Source: JBAZOD01 sp041648955 | Lineage (GTDB): Bacteria; Patescibacteriota; Patescibacteriia; Patescibacteriales; JAQTRU01 | Reading direction: 5' to 3' | NCBI GenBank assembly: GCA_041648955.1 | Contig: JBAZOD010000019.1 | Coordinates: 1 to 16,065, forward strand | Length of the DNA: 16,065 nt | Part shown: in pieces, positions 1-5,851 of the stretch | Numbering within the stretch: position 1 is the stretch's first letter | How the letters are laid out: each line of letters opens with the position of its first letter | Position numbers and translations under genes: made by a program | Notes under the pieces: generated by a model | Told to the model about the DNA's origin: nothing | What the model saw: the letters and a program-made list of their open reading frames with translations, nothing else | The model's database searches: none

Positions 1-256
1 TTAACTTTTTCAAATTTAATATAATTTCCAAAACGTCTTCTTTGACATGGGGCAGGGCCATAAATTCATGGTCAGCTCCTTTTATCTTTACGCCGATTAC
101 AGCTGCTCCCGGCAAAGAAGAAAGCAAAACTCGTCTTAAGGAATTGCCCAAAGTCATACCATAGCCAGAATAGCATGGTTCAATAGTAATTATGCCTTGA
201 TTGGGCTTTTCTCCCTCTTTAAACTCTATTTTTTGAGGTAAAGCGATGCTTTGCAT
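1..256 (-). CDS. rpoA: RNA polymerase alpha subunit, N-terminal part (runs off the left edge)
   Basis: Alpha subunit of DNA-directed RNA polymerase, which dimerises to nucleate core enzyme assembly. The 85 visible residues start MQSIALPQKIEF and contain the family signature of the N-terminal dimerisation domain, GNSLRRVLLSSLPGAAV, followed by a VKEDVLEIILNLK block. Both are standard landmarks of bacterial RpoA near residues 35-85. The ATG is at 256-254; no Shine-Dalgarno site is visible before it. The gene is cut by the window edge, so the rest of the N-terminal domain and the whole C-terminal domain are not seen. It follows rpsD, the classical order of the alpha operon. Identification is secure from sequence and context. 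Confidence 0.95.
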   Translation of the reverse strand, partial: MQSIALPQKIEFKEGEKPNQGIITIEPCYSGYGMTLGNSLRRVLLSSLPGAAVIGVKIKGADHEFMALPHVKEDVLEIILNLKKL

Positions 257-271
257 ATTTTTTAATTATGA

Positions 272-311
272 CCTGTCCGTCGCTTGTTTGTCTTGCGACA
301 GAACGGACAAG
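272..311. repeat. Hairpin between rpsD and rpoA
   Basis: An imperfect inverted repeat in an AT-rich gap. TGTCCG (274-279) pairs with CGGACA (304-309), and TCGC (280-283) pairs with GCGA (295-298); a five-base bulge lies at 299-303 and the loop is 284-294. No T-run follows closely on the minus strand, so it looks more like a REP-type hairpin or an mRNA structure than a terminator. It sits about 16 bases upstream of the rpoA start. Function unknown. Confidence 0.5.
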
Positions 312-332
312 ATATTAATTAATTGGTTAAAT

Positions 333-971
333 TTACTTTGAATAATATTCAACGATAATATGAACGTTGATATTAGTATTTATATCTTTCAAACCGGGCT
401 GGTGCAAAACTTTAGCAGATAATTCTTTAGCGTTCAGATTTAACCAGCTGGGCAAATTTACATTGCCGGGAGTTAATAATTTCTCCGGTAATTCTTTGAA
501 AAATTTATATTTCTTGCTTTTTTCTTTTACTTTAATAACATCGCCTTCTTTCATTTCATAAGAAGGAATATCAACCTTCTTTCCATTAACTTCAAAATGG
601 CCGTGGCCGACAAACTGTCTGGCCTGTGTGCGGGAAGAAGCAAAACCAAGCCGATAAACTGTATTATCAAGTCTGGTTTCCAAAAGTTTCAATAAATTTT
701 CTCCGGCATCTCCGGTTTTTTTCTTCGCCTTTTCAAAAGTCAAAACAAATTGTTTTTCCATCAATCCATATTGCTTTTTGGCTTTTTGTTTTTCCGCTAA
801 CTGCATGCCGTAATCGCTCTGTCTCTTTTTACCTTTTTGTCCGTGGAATCCAGGCGGATAATTTCTCTTCACCATAGCGCAACTCGGCGAATAACAACGT
901 TCACCTTTCAAAAATAATTTCTCTCCTATTCTTCTGCATTGTTTGCATTTTGCGTCTAAATTTCTTGCCAT
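333..971 (-). CDS. rpsD: Small ribosomal subunit protein S4 (uS4)
   Basis: Primary 16S rRNA-binding protein that nucleates 30S assembly; in many bacteria it also represses its own operon. The product is 212 residues from MARNLDAKC, close to the usual 200-210. An upstream in-frame ATG at 989 adds only MIIESN and is less likely, because S4 proteins begin like MAR. An N-terminal zinc site is intact: C9, C12, C26 and C31 (CxxC-x13-CxxxxC), so this is a zinc-binding (C+) S4. The S4 RNA-binding domain follows at about residues 98-160 (ETRLDNTVYRLGFASSRTQA onward). No clear Shine-Dalgarno site precedes the ATG; a 7-bp repeat array begins eight bases upstream. It sits between rpsK and rpoA in the alpha operon. 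Confidence 0.96.
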   Translation of the reverse strand: MARNLDAKCKQCRRIGEKLFLKGERCYSPSCAMVKRNYPPGFHGQKGKKRQSDYGMQLAEKQKAKKQYGLMEKQFVLTFEKAKKKTGDAGENLLKLLETRLDNTVYRLGFASSRTQARQFVGHGHFEVNGKKVDIPSYEMKEGDVIKVKEKSKKYKFFKELPEKLLTPGNVNLPSWLNLNAKELSAKVLHQPGLKDINTNINVHIIVEYYSK

Positions 972-978
972 ATTTGAT

Positions 979-1045
979 TCAATTATCAATTATCAATTTT
1001 CAATTACGAATTAATTGTCAATTGTCAATTGTTAAAAGTTAATTG
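979..1045. repeat. Heptad repeat array between rpsK and rpsD
   Basis: About nine degenerate 7-bp units of the type TCAATTA/TCAATTG run in phase from 979 to 1013 and, after a four-base slip, from 1018 to 1045. The array fills nearly the whole gap, starting 7 bases upstream of the rpsD ATG and stopping 4 bases from the rpsK stop codon. Its units differ from those of other arrays in the window but are alike within the array, which suggests local slippage. Confidence 0.8.
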
Positions 1046-1049
1046 TTGT

Positions 1050-1637
1050 TTATACTCTTCTCGGTTTTTTCGCCCGGCAGCCATTATGAGGAACCGGAGT
1101 TATATCTTTAATAGAATTAATTTCCAAACCATTGGCATTCAAAGCTCTAACCGCTGATTCTCTGCCAGTGCCCACGCCTTTAACAAAAACGCTCACTTCT
1201 TCCAAGCCAAAATCTTCCTTGGCAACCGTAACGGCGATTTTGGTTATAATCTGCGCTGCGTAAGGAGTCGATTTTTTCGCTCCTTTGAAACCAGCCATGC
1301 CGGCGCTAGCCCAAGAAATAACATTGCCGCTTATATCTGTTAAAGTGACGATAGTATTATTATAAGTAGCTTTAACATAAGCGTTGCCAACCTTCACAAT
1401 TCTTGGAGCCTTTTTCTTTCTTTTCACTTTTCTTTTTGATTTCTCTTCTTTCTTTTGAGCTAATTTTTTCTTTATTTCTTCCGGCAACTCTTCTGTCTCT
1501 CCGCTAAATAAAGAATTTTTCTCTTCTTTTTCCGCAATTTCAATCTTAGCAGTTTCTTTTTCTGCTTTAACATCAGTGGATTTTTTCTCCACTTTTTCCT
1601 GCTTTTCTTCAGTTTTGTTTATTTTATCATCACTCAT
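1050..1637 (-). CDS. rpsK: Small ribosomal subunit protein S11 (uS11) with long charged N-terminal extension
   Basis: S11 sits on the 30S platform near the mRNA exit site, next to S7 and S18. Residues from about 75 to 195 form a complete canonical S11 (GNAYVKATYNNTIVTLTD, then the C-terminal DITPVPHNGCRAKKPRRV). Bacterial S11 is normally about 129 residues, but this one has 195. The additional N-terminal stretch of about 65-70 residues is almost entirely Lys/Glu with a lysine-rich end (KSKRKVKRKKK), low in complexity and probably disordered. The ATG at 1637 lacks a Shine-Dalgarno site; no internal ATG lies between it and the conserved domain, which favours the long form. Part of the infA-rpoA operon. 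Confidence 0.95.
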   Translation of the reverse strand: MSDDKINKTEEKQEKVEKKSTDVKAEKETAKIEIAEKEEKNSLFSGETEELPEEIKKKLAQKKEEKSKRKVKRKKKAPRIVKVGNAYVKATYNNTIVTLTDISGNVISWASAGMAGFKGAKKSTPYAAQIITKIAVTVAKEDFGLEEVSVFVKGVGTGRESAVRALNANGLEINSIKDITPVPHNGCRAKKPRRV

Positions 1638-1650
1638 AATATGAAAAATA

Positions 1651-1671
1651 TTGTTAACTGTTAATTACTAA
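1651..1671. repeat. Short heptad repeat array at the rpsM stop
   Basis: Three 7-bp units (TTGTTAA, CTGTTAA, TTACTAA) lie in phase. The last unit contains the rpsM stop codon (TAG on the minus strand, 1668-1670). Confidence 0.6.
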
Positions 1672-2060
1672 GTTTTCTGCGCGGCCATCTTTCTTCCGGA
1701 ACCGGCAGTCTTTTTAACGTTTCCTCTCACGGTTCTATTGTTGGTTTTTGTTCTTTGGCCTCTGGTCGGCAAGCCCTTGGAATGCCGGCTGCCTCGATAA
1801 GAGGATATTTCTTTTAAACGTTTTATATTGCTGGCAACATCTCTTCGCAAATCACCTTCTACCCGATGTTCTTTTTCTATAATAACTCTCAATTTATTAA
1901 CTTCTTCTTCATTCAAGTCTTTTACTCTTTTGTTGGCATCAACATTGGCTTGTTTTAATATTTTCTGAGAAGCAACGAGGCCAATGCCAAAAATATAGGT
2001 TAAGGAAACCTCTACTCTTTTTTCATTTGGAATTGTAACTCCGGCTATTCTTACTGCCAT
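1668..2060 (-). CDS. rpsM: Small ribosomal subunit protein S13 (uS13)
   Basis: S13 lies in the head of the 30S subunit, contacts the P-site tRNA and forms intersubunit bridges with the 50S. The product is 130 residues, slightly longer than the usual 118-125. It opens with MAVRIAGVTIPNEKR and ends with the basic tail typical of S13 (RGSRHSKGLPTRGQRTKTN, then VRGNVKKTAGSGRK). The helix-two-turn-helix region with IFGIG is present at about residues 23-28. A weak AAGGT lies just before the ATG. It is between rpmJ and rpsK in conventional order. Confidence 0.96.
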   Translation of the reverse strand: MAVRIAGVTIPNEKRVEVSLTYIFGIGLVASQKILKQANVDANKRVKDLNEEEVNKLRVIIEKEHRVEGDLRRDVASNIKRLKEISSYRGSRHSKGLPTRGQRTKTNNRTVRGNVKKTAGSGRKMAAQKT

Positions 2061-2068
2061 ACCTTAAA

Positions 2069-2103
2069 AAAGTTAATAGTTAACTGTTAAATATTAATAG
2101 CTA
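2069..2103. repeat. Heptad repeat array between rpmJ and rpsM
   Basis: Five in-phase 7-bp units (AAAGTTA, ATAGTTA, ACTGTTA, AATATTA, ATAGCTA) fill the gap, ending 2 bases from the rpmJ stop codon at 2106-2108. Confidence 0.75.
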
Positions 2104-2105
2104 AT

Positions 2106-2219
2106 TTATCCTTGTCTTTGTTTGTGCTTAGGATTTTTGCATATCACTCTGACTCGTCCTTTACGGCGAACTACTTTACAATCCTTACAAATTTTTTTTG
2201 CGCTGGCTCTAACTTTCAT
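2106..2219 (-). CDS. rpmJ: Large ribosomal subunit protein L36 (bL36)
   Basis: Small zinc-ribbon protein of the 50S subunit. The 37-residue product reads MKVRASAKKICKDCKVVRR and continues to ICKNPKHKQRQG, matching the family over its full length. The zinc ligands C11, C14, C27 and H32 are all present, so it is the zinc-binding form. The ATG is at 2219-2217, without an evident Shine-Dalgarno site. It lies between infA and rpsM, the standard position in the spc/alpha cluster. It is short but unmistakable. Confidence 0.96.
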   Translation of the reverse strand: MKVRASAKKICKDCKVVRRKGRVRVICKNPKHKQRQG

Positions 2220-2238
2220 ATTTATAAAAACTTTAAAC

Positions 2239-2262
2239 AAGAAGCGAAGTTTACCGCTTCTT
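2239..2262. other. Hairpin in the infA-rpmJ gap
   Basis: A perfect 8-bp stem, AAGAAGCG (2239-2246) with CGCTTCTT (2255-2262), and an 8-base loop. On the minus-strand transcript it is followed by a T-rich but interrupted stretch, so it could be a weak attenuator or an mRNA-processing or stability element between infA and the S13-S11-S4 genes. It is not a classical terminator. Confidence 0.6.
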
Positions 2263-2282
2263 ACCAAAATTACCTGAATGAA

Positions 2283-2561
2283 TTATAGTCTGTAGACCAC
2301 TCTGCCCTTAGTTAAATCATAAGGGCTGATCTGCAATTTTACTCTATCCCCTGGCAAGAGCCTGATTTTGTTCATTCTCATTCTGCCAGCTAAATAAGCA
2401 AAAATTTCGTGGCCATTTTCCAGAAGAACTTTGAAAGTCGCATCTGGCATTAATTCAACCACTTCCCCTTCCAATTCTATAAAATCCTTTGAATTTATCG
2501 CCTTGGGGGCGATTTTGGAAGTTTCTTCTCCGTTTTGATTTTGATTATTATTTTCTACCAT
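2283..2561 (-). CDS. infA: Translation initiation factor IF-1 with N-terminal extension
   Basis: IF-1 binds the 30S A site during initiation and helps IF-2 and IF-3. The OB-fold (S1-type) domain is at about residues 27-92: FIELEGEVVELMPDATFKVL, the GHEIFAYLAGRMRMNKIRLL block and the end DLTKGRVVYRL, all standard IF-1. The family is about 72 residues; this has 92, with roughly 20 additional Asn/Gln/Glu-rich residues at the N terminus. The start is taken at the ATG at 2561; a GTG two codons upstream (2567) would add two residues and cannot be excluded. It is the first gene of the ribosomal operon; secY, adk and map, often found upstream, are absent here. Confidence 0.94.
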   Translation of the reverse strand: MVENNNQNQNGEETSKIAPKAINSKDFIELEGEVVELMPDATFKVLLENGHEIFAYLAGRMRMNKIRLLPGDRVKLQISPYDLTKGRVVYRL

Positions 2562-2567
2562 TAACAC

Positions 2568-2613
2568 AAAAAAATTTGGTAAAGATTAAAAAACTCTACC
2601 AAAATTCTTGGTA
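2568..2613 (-). promoter_or_regulatory. Candidate attenuator-like leader of infA
   Basis: In the transcript leader three segments compete. TACCAA (2613-2608) can pair with TTGGTA (2602-2597), a 6-bp stem followed by GAG and six T. The same middle segment, TTTGGTA (2603-2597), can instead pair with TACCAAA (2581-2575), a 7-bp stem followed by seven T and then the infA start region. The structures exclude each other and both resemble weak intrinsic terminators. The stems are short and AU-rich, so this is an inference from sequence only. Confidence 0.4.
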
Positions 2614-2664
2614 AGTTATTTTAGGTTATTTGCTTATATTTTTTAACATTTATATCGTAAGATA

Positions 2665-2693
2665 ATTATATAGGCAAGTTTAATAATTGTCAA
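2665..2693 (-). promoter_or_regulatory. Consensus promoter of the infA-rpoA ribosomal operon
   Basis: On the minus strand TTGACA (2693-2688) and TATAAT (2670-2665) are separated by exactly 17 bases. Both boxes match the housekeeping sigma consensus at all six positions. Transcription would start near 2658, giving a leader of about 97 bases before the infA ATG. Confidence 0.9.
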
Positions 2694-2710
2694 GAGGGCT
2701 AAAATCATTG

Positions 2711-2738
2711 ACGATTTCCGATTTAAGATTTCCAATTT
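2711..2738. repeat. Heptad repeat array downstream of the four-helix-bundle gene
   Basis: Four in-phase 7-bp units (ACGATTT, CCGATTT, AAGATTT, CCAATTT), 12 bases from the stop codon of the neighbouring gene. The CGATT core is the inverse of the AATCG core of the array at 3122-3163 on the other side of that gene. Confidence 0.7.
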
Positions 2739-2749
2739 TTCCATTGTTA

Positions 2750-3097
2750 TCAGCCTTTAGCTGTCTTTTTTGATTTCACAACTATTGCACATATTTCATT
2801 TGCCTCTTTTAACAAAGAAGAAATCATATCTTTCCCAATTAACCCACTTTCAATAATAATTTCAAGCCATAATATTGTTTCATCAGTTTCCTCTTCAACA
2901 ATCCCCAATTTAGAGATAAATTCAGCTTTTGAACGCGCTCTACACGCAGCTCTATAATTGGCGGCGACAGAAGTCCCTGATCGAAATATTTGGCCGCCTA
3001 TTGTTCTGCCAGCGATATTATTTGGAAGAGAGCTAACTAGTTTAATAATTCTTAAAGCAAATTTTTTTGTTCTATTCTTAAGGTCGTCAGAATTCAT
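2750..3097 (-). CDS. Four-helix-bundle protein (S23 / TIGR02436-type)
   Basis: A 115-residue protein of the four-helix-bundle family, originally noticed as an ORF in 23S rRNA intervening sequences and common as stand-alone genes in Patescibacteria and Bacteroidota. Recognisable family blocks are LKNRTKKFALRIIKLVSSLP near the N terminus, GQIFRSGTSVAANYRAACRA at about residues 35-54 and the acidic EEETDETILWLEIIIESG helix at about 68-85. No signal peptide, membrane segment or catalytic motif is seen; the molecular role of the family is unknown. It lies between the ribosomal operon promoter and alaS, with heptad arrays on both sides, and has no Shine-Dalgarno site. A second, frameshifted member lies upstream of alaS. 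Confidence 0.85.
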   Translation of the reverse strand: MNSDDLKNRTKKFALRIIKLVSSLPNNIAGRTIGGQIFRSGTSVAANYRAACRARSKAEFISKLGIVEEETDETILWLEIIIESGLIGKDMISSLLKEANEICAIVVKSKKTAKG

Positions 3098-3121
3098 ATT
3101 TATTTAGATTTTTGATATAGC

Positions 3122-3163
3122 TAAATCGTAAATCGGTAATCGTCAATCGCAAATCGTAAATTA
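3122..3163. repeat. Heptad repeat array at the alaS stop
   Basis: Six in-phase 7-bp units (TAAATCG twice, GTAATCG, TCAATCG, CAAATCG, TAAATTA). The last unit contains the alaS stop codon (3161-3163). Confidence 0.85.
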
Positions 3164-5062
3164 TTCCAAAATCGCCTTTATTCTCCTCACCCCTGAGCTA
3201 GAGCTCTCTTCTTTCGCTATTTTAAAATGGCCCAGTTCACCTGTATGATCTACGTGCGGACCCCCGCAAATTTCATAGGAAAATGGCTTTTCCTCGCCCA
3301 CTTTGTAAACTTTTACCTTCTCTCCGTACTTTGATTCAAAGACTCCCATCGCCCCTTTTTCTTTTGCTTCGGCTAAAGGCATTTCTTCACAGCGGACAGG
3401 CAAATCAGCAGTAATAGCTTCATTCACTAATTTCTCGGTTTTGGCAATCTGTTCCGGCGTCATTTTTTCTTTCTGGGAAAAATCAAACCGCAAACGTTCA
3501 GCGGTAATATTACTTCCCTTCTGCACCACGTCTGGACCCAAAACTTTTCGCAAAGCTGCCAGCAATAGATGAGCTGCGGTATGAAGTTTTTTTGTTTCTT
3601 CGCTTGAATCAGCCAAACCGCCCTTGAATTTTCCAGCTGAAGCCGTGCGGGAAAGGTCTTGATGCTTTTTTAATTCTTCATTAAAACCATTTTCATCAAC
3701 TGTAAAACCTTTTTCAGTCGCTAATTCAATCGTCATCTCAATGGGAAATCCATAAGTTTGATAAAGATCAAAAGCCGAACTGCCGGAAATAATTTTGCAT
3801 TCAGCATCATCATTGCCATTTTCGGTTTTAGATTTTTCGCATTCAAACTGTTTCAATCCTCTTTCCAAAGTTTTCGCAAATTTTTCTTCTTCTGTCTTAA
3901 ATTGTTCAACTACAAAATCCGCATTTCGGCCAAGCTCCGGATAAACATCAGAATAATCGTGAATAATAATTTTCGCAATCTCTTTGGTCCAGCCGCCTTC
4001 CTCTGATTTAATTTCCAGCTGTTTTCCATACCTTATCGCCCGCCTGATCAAACGGCGGACTATATAGCCCTGGTCGGTATTAGACGGACAGACGCCCCGG
4101 TCATCGCCCATGATAAAAGTCGCAGCCTTAATATGGTCGGCAATCACCTCAAAAGCTTTTTGATTGTCTTTATATTCTTTGCCGCCAGAAAGCCTAAAAA
4201 TTTTATTTATAACGTTAACAAACAAATCTGTTTCAAAAATATTGGTTTTTCCCTGCGAGACCATAGTTATTCTTTCCAGACCGCCTCCGAAGTCAACATT
4301 TTTTTGGGCTAATTTTTCAAAGCCCTTTTCTGTTTTTATATATTCCATAAAAACGCTATTGCCGATTTCTATAAATCGCCCGCAATCGCAATTGATATGG
4401 CAAGGCTCATTTTTCCAAGGAGAATTTTCATGCCGTTTTAAATCCACGCCCATATCATAAAAAACTTCCGAATCCGGACCGCCCGGCTCGCCCACTGGCA
4501 TTTTTTCCGGAGAACCAGAACGCGACCACCAATTTTTTTTGTCAGGATAATAAAATATTCTTCCGTCCTGCAAGCCCTTCTCTTCGGCCAAATCCGCGTC
4601 TTTCGCATCTATTCCCTTGCTTGCAAAAAGTTTTTTCCAAATTTCCACCGCTTCGCTGTCGCGCGGGATGCCGATTTTTTCATTGCCGCGATAAACAGTG
4701 ACATAAAGACGCTTCGGATCAATTCCGACTTCATCAACCAAAAATTCAAAAAACCAAGGCAATTGTTCTTTTTTGAAATAATCCCCCAAAGACCAATTAC
4801 CAAGCATTTCAAAAAAAGTATTATGTCTATTGTCTCCAACTTCCTCCATATCTTCCGTGCGGAAAGATTTTTGGGAATTAGTGATTCTTTTGCCTTCCGG
4901 ATGCTTTTCTCCCAGTAAATAAGGAATCAACGGCTGCATGCCGGAGCTGATAAAAAGCGTGGAAGAGTCATTTTCCGGAATCAAAGAAGCGCTCGGGACA
5001 ATAGCATGTCCCCGGGCCTTAAAAAACTCCAGATATTTAGCGCGTATTTCTTTTGAATTCAT
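3161..5062 (-). CDS. alaS: Alanyl-tRNA synthetase, short form without C-Ala domain
   Basis: Charges tRNA-Ala with alanine in the cytoplasm. The class II catalytic core is at about residues 1-270, with motif 2 around FRTEDMEEVGDNRHNTFFEM (68-86) and motif 3 GGGLERIT (259-266). The tRNA-binding helical region follows. The editing (SAD-like) domain keeps its metal ligands: HTAAH at 494-498 and CGGPH at 599-603. The protein ends at residue 633, right after the editing-domain signature GVRRIKAILE. Typical bacterial enzymes have about 870 residues, so the linker and the C-terminal C-Ala (DHHA1) domain are missing. A Cys-rich stretch CHINCDC lies at 221-227. The stop codon falls inside a heptad array. 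No Shine-Dalgarno site precedes the ATG at 5062. Confidence 0.96.
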   Translation of the reverse strand: MNSKEIRAKYLEFFKARGHAIVPSASLIPENDSSTLFISSGMQPLIPYLLGEKHPEGKRITNSQKSFRTEDMEEVGDNRHNTFFEMLGNWSLGDYFKKEQLPWFFEFLVDEVGIDPKRLYVTVYRGNEKIGIPRDSEAVEIWKKLFASKGIDAKDADLAEEKGLQDGRIFYYPDKKNWWSRSGSPEKMPVGEPGGPDSEVFYDMGVDLKRHENSPWKNEPCHINCDCGRFIEIGNSVFMEYIKTEKGFEKLAQKNVDFGGGLERITMVSQGKTNIFETDLFVNVINKIFRLSGGKEYKDNQKAFEVIADHIKAATFIMGDDRGVCPSNTDQGYIVRRLIRRAIRYGKQLEIKSEEGGWTKEIAKIIIHDYSDVYPELGRNADFVVEQFKTEEEKFAKTLERGLKQFECEKSKTENGNDDAECKIISGSSAFDLYQTYGFPIEMTIELATEKGFTVDENGFNEELKKHQDLSRTASAGKFKGGLADSSEETKKLHTAAHLLLAALRKVLGPDVVQKGSNITAERLRFDFSQKEKMTPEQIAKTEKLVNEAITADLPVRCEEMPLAEAKEKGAMGVFESKYGEKVKVYKVGEEKPFSYEICGGPHVDHTGELGHFKIAKEESSSSGVRRIKAILE

Positions 5063-5104
5063 GATTTTAGTTTAAAATAAAACAAGATTTTAAGCAACTA
5101 ATGC

Positions 5105-5165
5105 TTAATTTTCAATTTCTAATTTTAAATTTTCAAACAATTTTCAATTTATCAATTTAAAATTA
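5105..5165. repeat. Heptad repeat array between the frameshifted gene and alaS
   Basis: Units of the type TCAATTT/CTAATTT at 7-base spacing, with two slips (5133-5143 and 5151-5158). The last unit contains the stop codon of the four-helix-bundle gene (5163-5165). Confidence 0.75.
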
Positions 5166-5509
5166 CCCACCTCTTAAACTTGAACTTATTTTGTTAAAAA
5201 TAAGAGTCAATTCATGGGCTTCTTTCCATAATTTTCTTAAATTAATCTTTCTCTCGGGATTAACTTCGGCCATCAATTCTATCCAATATTTTGTCTCCTG
5301 TATTTCCTTGCGGCAAATGAATATTTTATTGCAAAAATCTTTTCTAGAAGCTGCACCATTCGCTTCGCGATAATTTGTGCCAACGCTAGTCGCTGATCTT
5401 ATTAGCTGGGATATTATATTTCTATTTAATTCACTTTGATTTATTTTTTTAAGCAGATAATAATATTTTTGCTAAAATTTTTTGTCCTTTCTTCTAAATC
5501 ATAAAGCAT
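5163..5509 (-). pseudogene. Four-helix-bundle protein gene interrupted by a -1 frameshift
   Basis: A second member of the four-helix-bundle family. Frame 1 starts at the ATG at 5509 (MLYDLEERTKNFSKNIIICL) and hits TAA after 22 codons, just after seven A (5450-5444). If the ribosome or polymerase slips back one base in that run, reading continues for 115 residues to the TAA at 5163. It then gives the family blocks ISQLIRSATSVGTNYREANG, FICRKEIQETKYWIELMAEV and KEAHELTLIFNKISSSLRGG. The join is seamless by comparison with the intact relative at 2750-3097, which is also 115 residues. A strong GGAGG lies 6 bases before the ATG. The break may be a real one-base deletion, an assembly error in the homopolymer, or programmed slippage at A-AAA-AAA. 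Confidence 0.8.
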
Positions 5510-5550
5510 AATTTCCCTCCTTTAAAAATTAGCTCATTAAGAAGTTGTTT

Positions 5551-5585
5551 GAAAATTAAAAATTGAAAATTAGAAATTTAATTAT
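5551..5585. repeat. Heptad repeat array at the thioredoxin-like stop
   Basis: Four to five in-phase units (GAAAATT, AAAAATT, GAAAATT, AGAAATT, TAATTAT). The last contains the stop codon of the thioredoxin-like gene (5582-5584). Confidence 0.7.
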
Positions 5586-5848
5586 TGTCCCCAATAATCC
5601 CTAATAATCCTAATTAAATCCTCTTTGTTTTGCAATCCTTCCAGGCGCAAAATTTCATTTCCATCTTTATCCAAAAAAATAAAAATCGGAATATCCTTCA
5701 AGCCATATTTTTCCTTTATCTCCGGTTTTTCATCAATATCAAAATATTCAGTTTCTAAGCCTTCAATTTCTTCTTCAATTTTTTCCCAAACCGGGCGCAT
5801 CGCCAAGCACTGCATACACCAAACGGCTCCAATTTTTATTATTTTCAT
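5582..5848 (-). CDS. Thioredoxin-like protein
   Basis: A small thiol-disulfide exchange protein of 88 residues, somewhat shorter than standard thioredoxin (about 105). The redox site is W10-C11-M12-Q13-C14 (WCMQC) after the first strand, and the usual cis-proline lies in DIPIFIF (P54). The sequence runs through the expected strand order (KIIKIGAVW; ETEYFDID; PIFIFLDKDGNEILRLEG). There is no signal peptide, so it is cytoplasmic. The unusual WCxQC dipeptide and small size prevent assigning a partner. It is the last gene of an htrA-PHP-trx run, starting 3 bases after the PHP stop codon, so it is probably co-transcribed and translationally coupled. No Shine-Dalgarno site. Confidence 0.87.
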   Translation of the reverse strand: MKIIKIGAVWCMQCLAMRPVWEKIEEEIEGLETEYFDIDEKPEIKEKYGLKDIPIFIFLDKDGNEILRLEGLQNKEDLIRIIRDYWGQ

Positions 5849-5851
5849 ATA

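Noticed and set aside
979..1045. CRISPR-like or minisatellite array
   Set aside because: The units are 7 bp without spacers and the arrays are short and degenerate; no cas genes are present. Treated as heptad slippage arrays.
2562..2567. GTG start for IF-1 at 2567
   Set aside because: It would add only two residues and no ribosome binding site supports it; the ATG at 2561 is preferred, though not proven.
3758..4460. Plus-strand open frames inside alaS
   Set aside because: They are shadows of the AlaRS coding sequence without any family resemblance.
5191..5373. 60-codon plus-strand open frame
   Set aside because: It is the antisense shadow of the frameshifted four-helix-bundle gene, whose minus-strand translation clearly matches a family.
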